Source: Treponema sp. UBA4326
GTDB lineage: Bacteria; Spirochaetota; Spirochaetia; Treponematales; Treponemataceae
Reading direction: 5' to 3'
Assembly (NCBI GenBank): GCA_002393835.1
Contig: DGTW01000334.1
Coordinates: 1 to 5,643 of the forward strand
Length of the DNA: 5,643 nt
The first letter of the stretch is position 1; every line of letters begins with the position of its first letter. Positions 5,263 through 5,643 of the stretch are shown one piece after another. The position numbers and the translations under genes were made by a program. Under the pieces are notes generated by a model. That model searched no databases. It was not told where the DNA came from and saw only the letters and a program-made list of their open reading frames with translations.

Positions 5263-5643
5263 ATGGAAGACAGAAATAAAATCGAAGAGAAAATCCTGGC
5301 CCTTATTTTCGGAAAGAAAGATGATAGCGGAAATCGTCAGAAAAACGGTCTTGTCTCTGTGCGAAAAAAAGCGGATTATAAAAATCTTGCGGAATATCAG
5401 AGACTCCAGATGCGAATTCCCCACTTGATTTGGAAGTATGCTGAAATTTTGTTTCCCCATGGAATTTCTGTGGCACAAAAAGGAAGTAAAGGAATTATAT
5501 GCCGTCTTTGTGACAGCGGTCTGGAAATCAACGAATTTTTGAGAGATTTCGTAGAAACATTTGAACCGGACACTTCAAGGAATGAAGAATATGTCCTTCA
5601 CTATATTACAAAAGTTCTCCGCCAGAAAATCCGTACAGCGGGG
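5263..5643 (+). CDS. Partial gene downstream of CARF, possibly sigma-factor-like, 127 residues visible
   Basis: The reading frame is open from the ATG at 5263 to the window end, so the C-terminus is missing. The ribosome site AAGGGG (5252-5257) overlaps the stop codon of the CARF gene and lies 5 nt before the ATG, pointing to translational coupling and a shared job. The visible part starts with a charged helix (KIEEKILALIFGKK), a basic segment (VSVRKKADYKNL), an aromatic helix (IPHLIWKYAEILFP) and a C-x-x-C pair (C80, C83). Residues 89-122 (INEFLRDFVETFEPD, then YVLHYITKVLRQKI) faintly resemble the helical 'F-x-P ... Y-x2-x-x-L-x-x-x-I' pattern of sigma-70-like region 2. I treat this as a hint only. 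It could equally be a CARF-associated protein of unknown function. The missing C-terminal half should settle it, for example by showing or lacking a helix-turn-helix. Confidence 0.8.
   Translation, partial: MEDRNKIEEKILALIFGKKDDSGNRQKNGLVSVRKKADYKNLAEYQRLQMRIPHLIWKYAEILFPHGISVAQKGSKGIICRLCDSGLEINEFLRDFVETFEPDTSRNEEYVLHYITKVLRQKIRTAG

Noticed and set aside
1..5643. CRISPR array, tRNA, rRNA, transposase, integron attC or phage attachment sites
   Set aside because: No regularly spaced direct repeats, cloverleaf-like segments, transposase motifs or GTTRRRY/RYYYAAC pairs were seen. The three motif copies are about 0.9 to 1.6 kb apart and lie on both strands, unlike cassette boundaries.

Overview
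The window looks like accessory chromosome of a host-associated spirochaete, most likely a Treponema. The pointers are moderate GC, purine-rich coding strands with A/T-rich gaps, strong GGAG-type ribosome sites, Treponema-like signal peptides (for example ...FALWA|Q), and many proteins of no recognisable family. This is an inference from style; no marker gene (rRNA, tRNA, housekeeping enzyme) is present.

Layout. (1) Positions 66-1300, minus strand: two translationally coupled genes (ATGA overlap at 779-782), a small inner-membrane protein followed by a soluble protein, both unknown. (2) Positions 1301-1456: divergent intergenic region with promoter-like sequence for both directions. (3) Positions 1457-2175, plus strand: two small exported proteins 14 nt apart, one tyrosine-rich, the other carrying a repeated DKYEKIA motif around a glycine-rich hydrophobic helix. 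(4) Positions 2254-3735, plus: a 493-aa soluble orphan. (5) Positions 3819-4577, plus: a coiled-coil protein with a separate C-terminal domain. (6) Positions 4618-5643, plus: a standalone CARF-type protein (DxTxGxR motif, TM1812/Csx-like, no effector domain) and, 9 nt later, a gene cut by the window end whose visible part faintly resembles a sigma-factor-like protein.

The most notable non-coding signal is a bipartite motif, AAAG[TC]GTCAA[GT]T, then 16 nt, then CTA[AG]T[AT]AA. It occurs three times with identical spacing, each time in an intergenic gap and pointing into a gene (minus-strand pair, 493-aa gene, coiled-coil gene). It looks like a shared promoter class or operator and may tie these unknown genes into one regulon.

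How they work together is not known. The CARF protein is the only one with a family-level call: CARF domains bind cyclic oligonucleotide or nucleotide signals. No cas gene and no CRISPR array is visible here, so this may be a CRISPR-independent use of CARF, possibly linked to transcription through its downstream partner. That last link is speculation.
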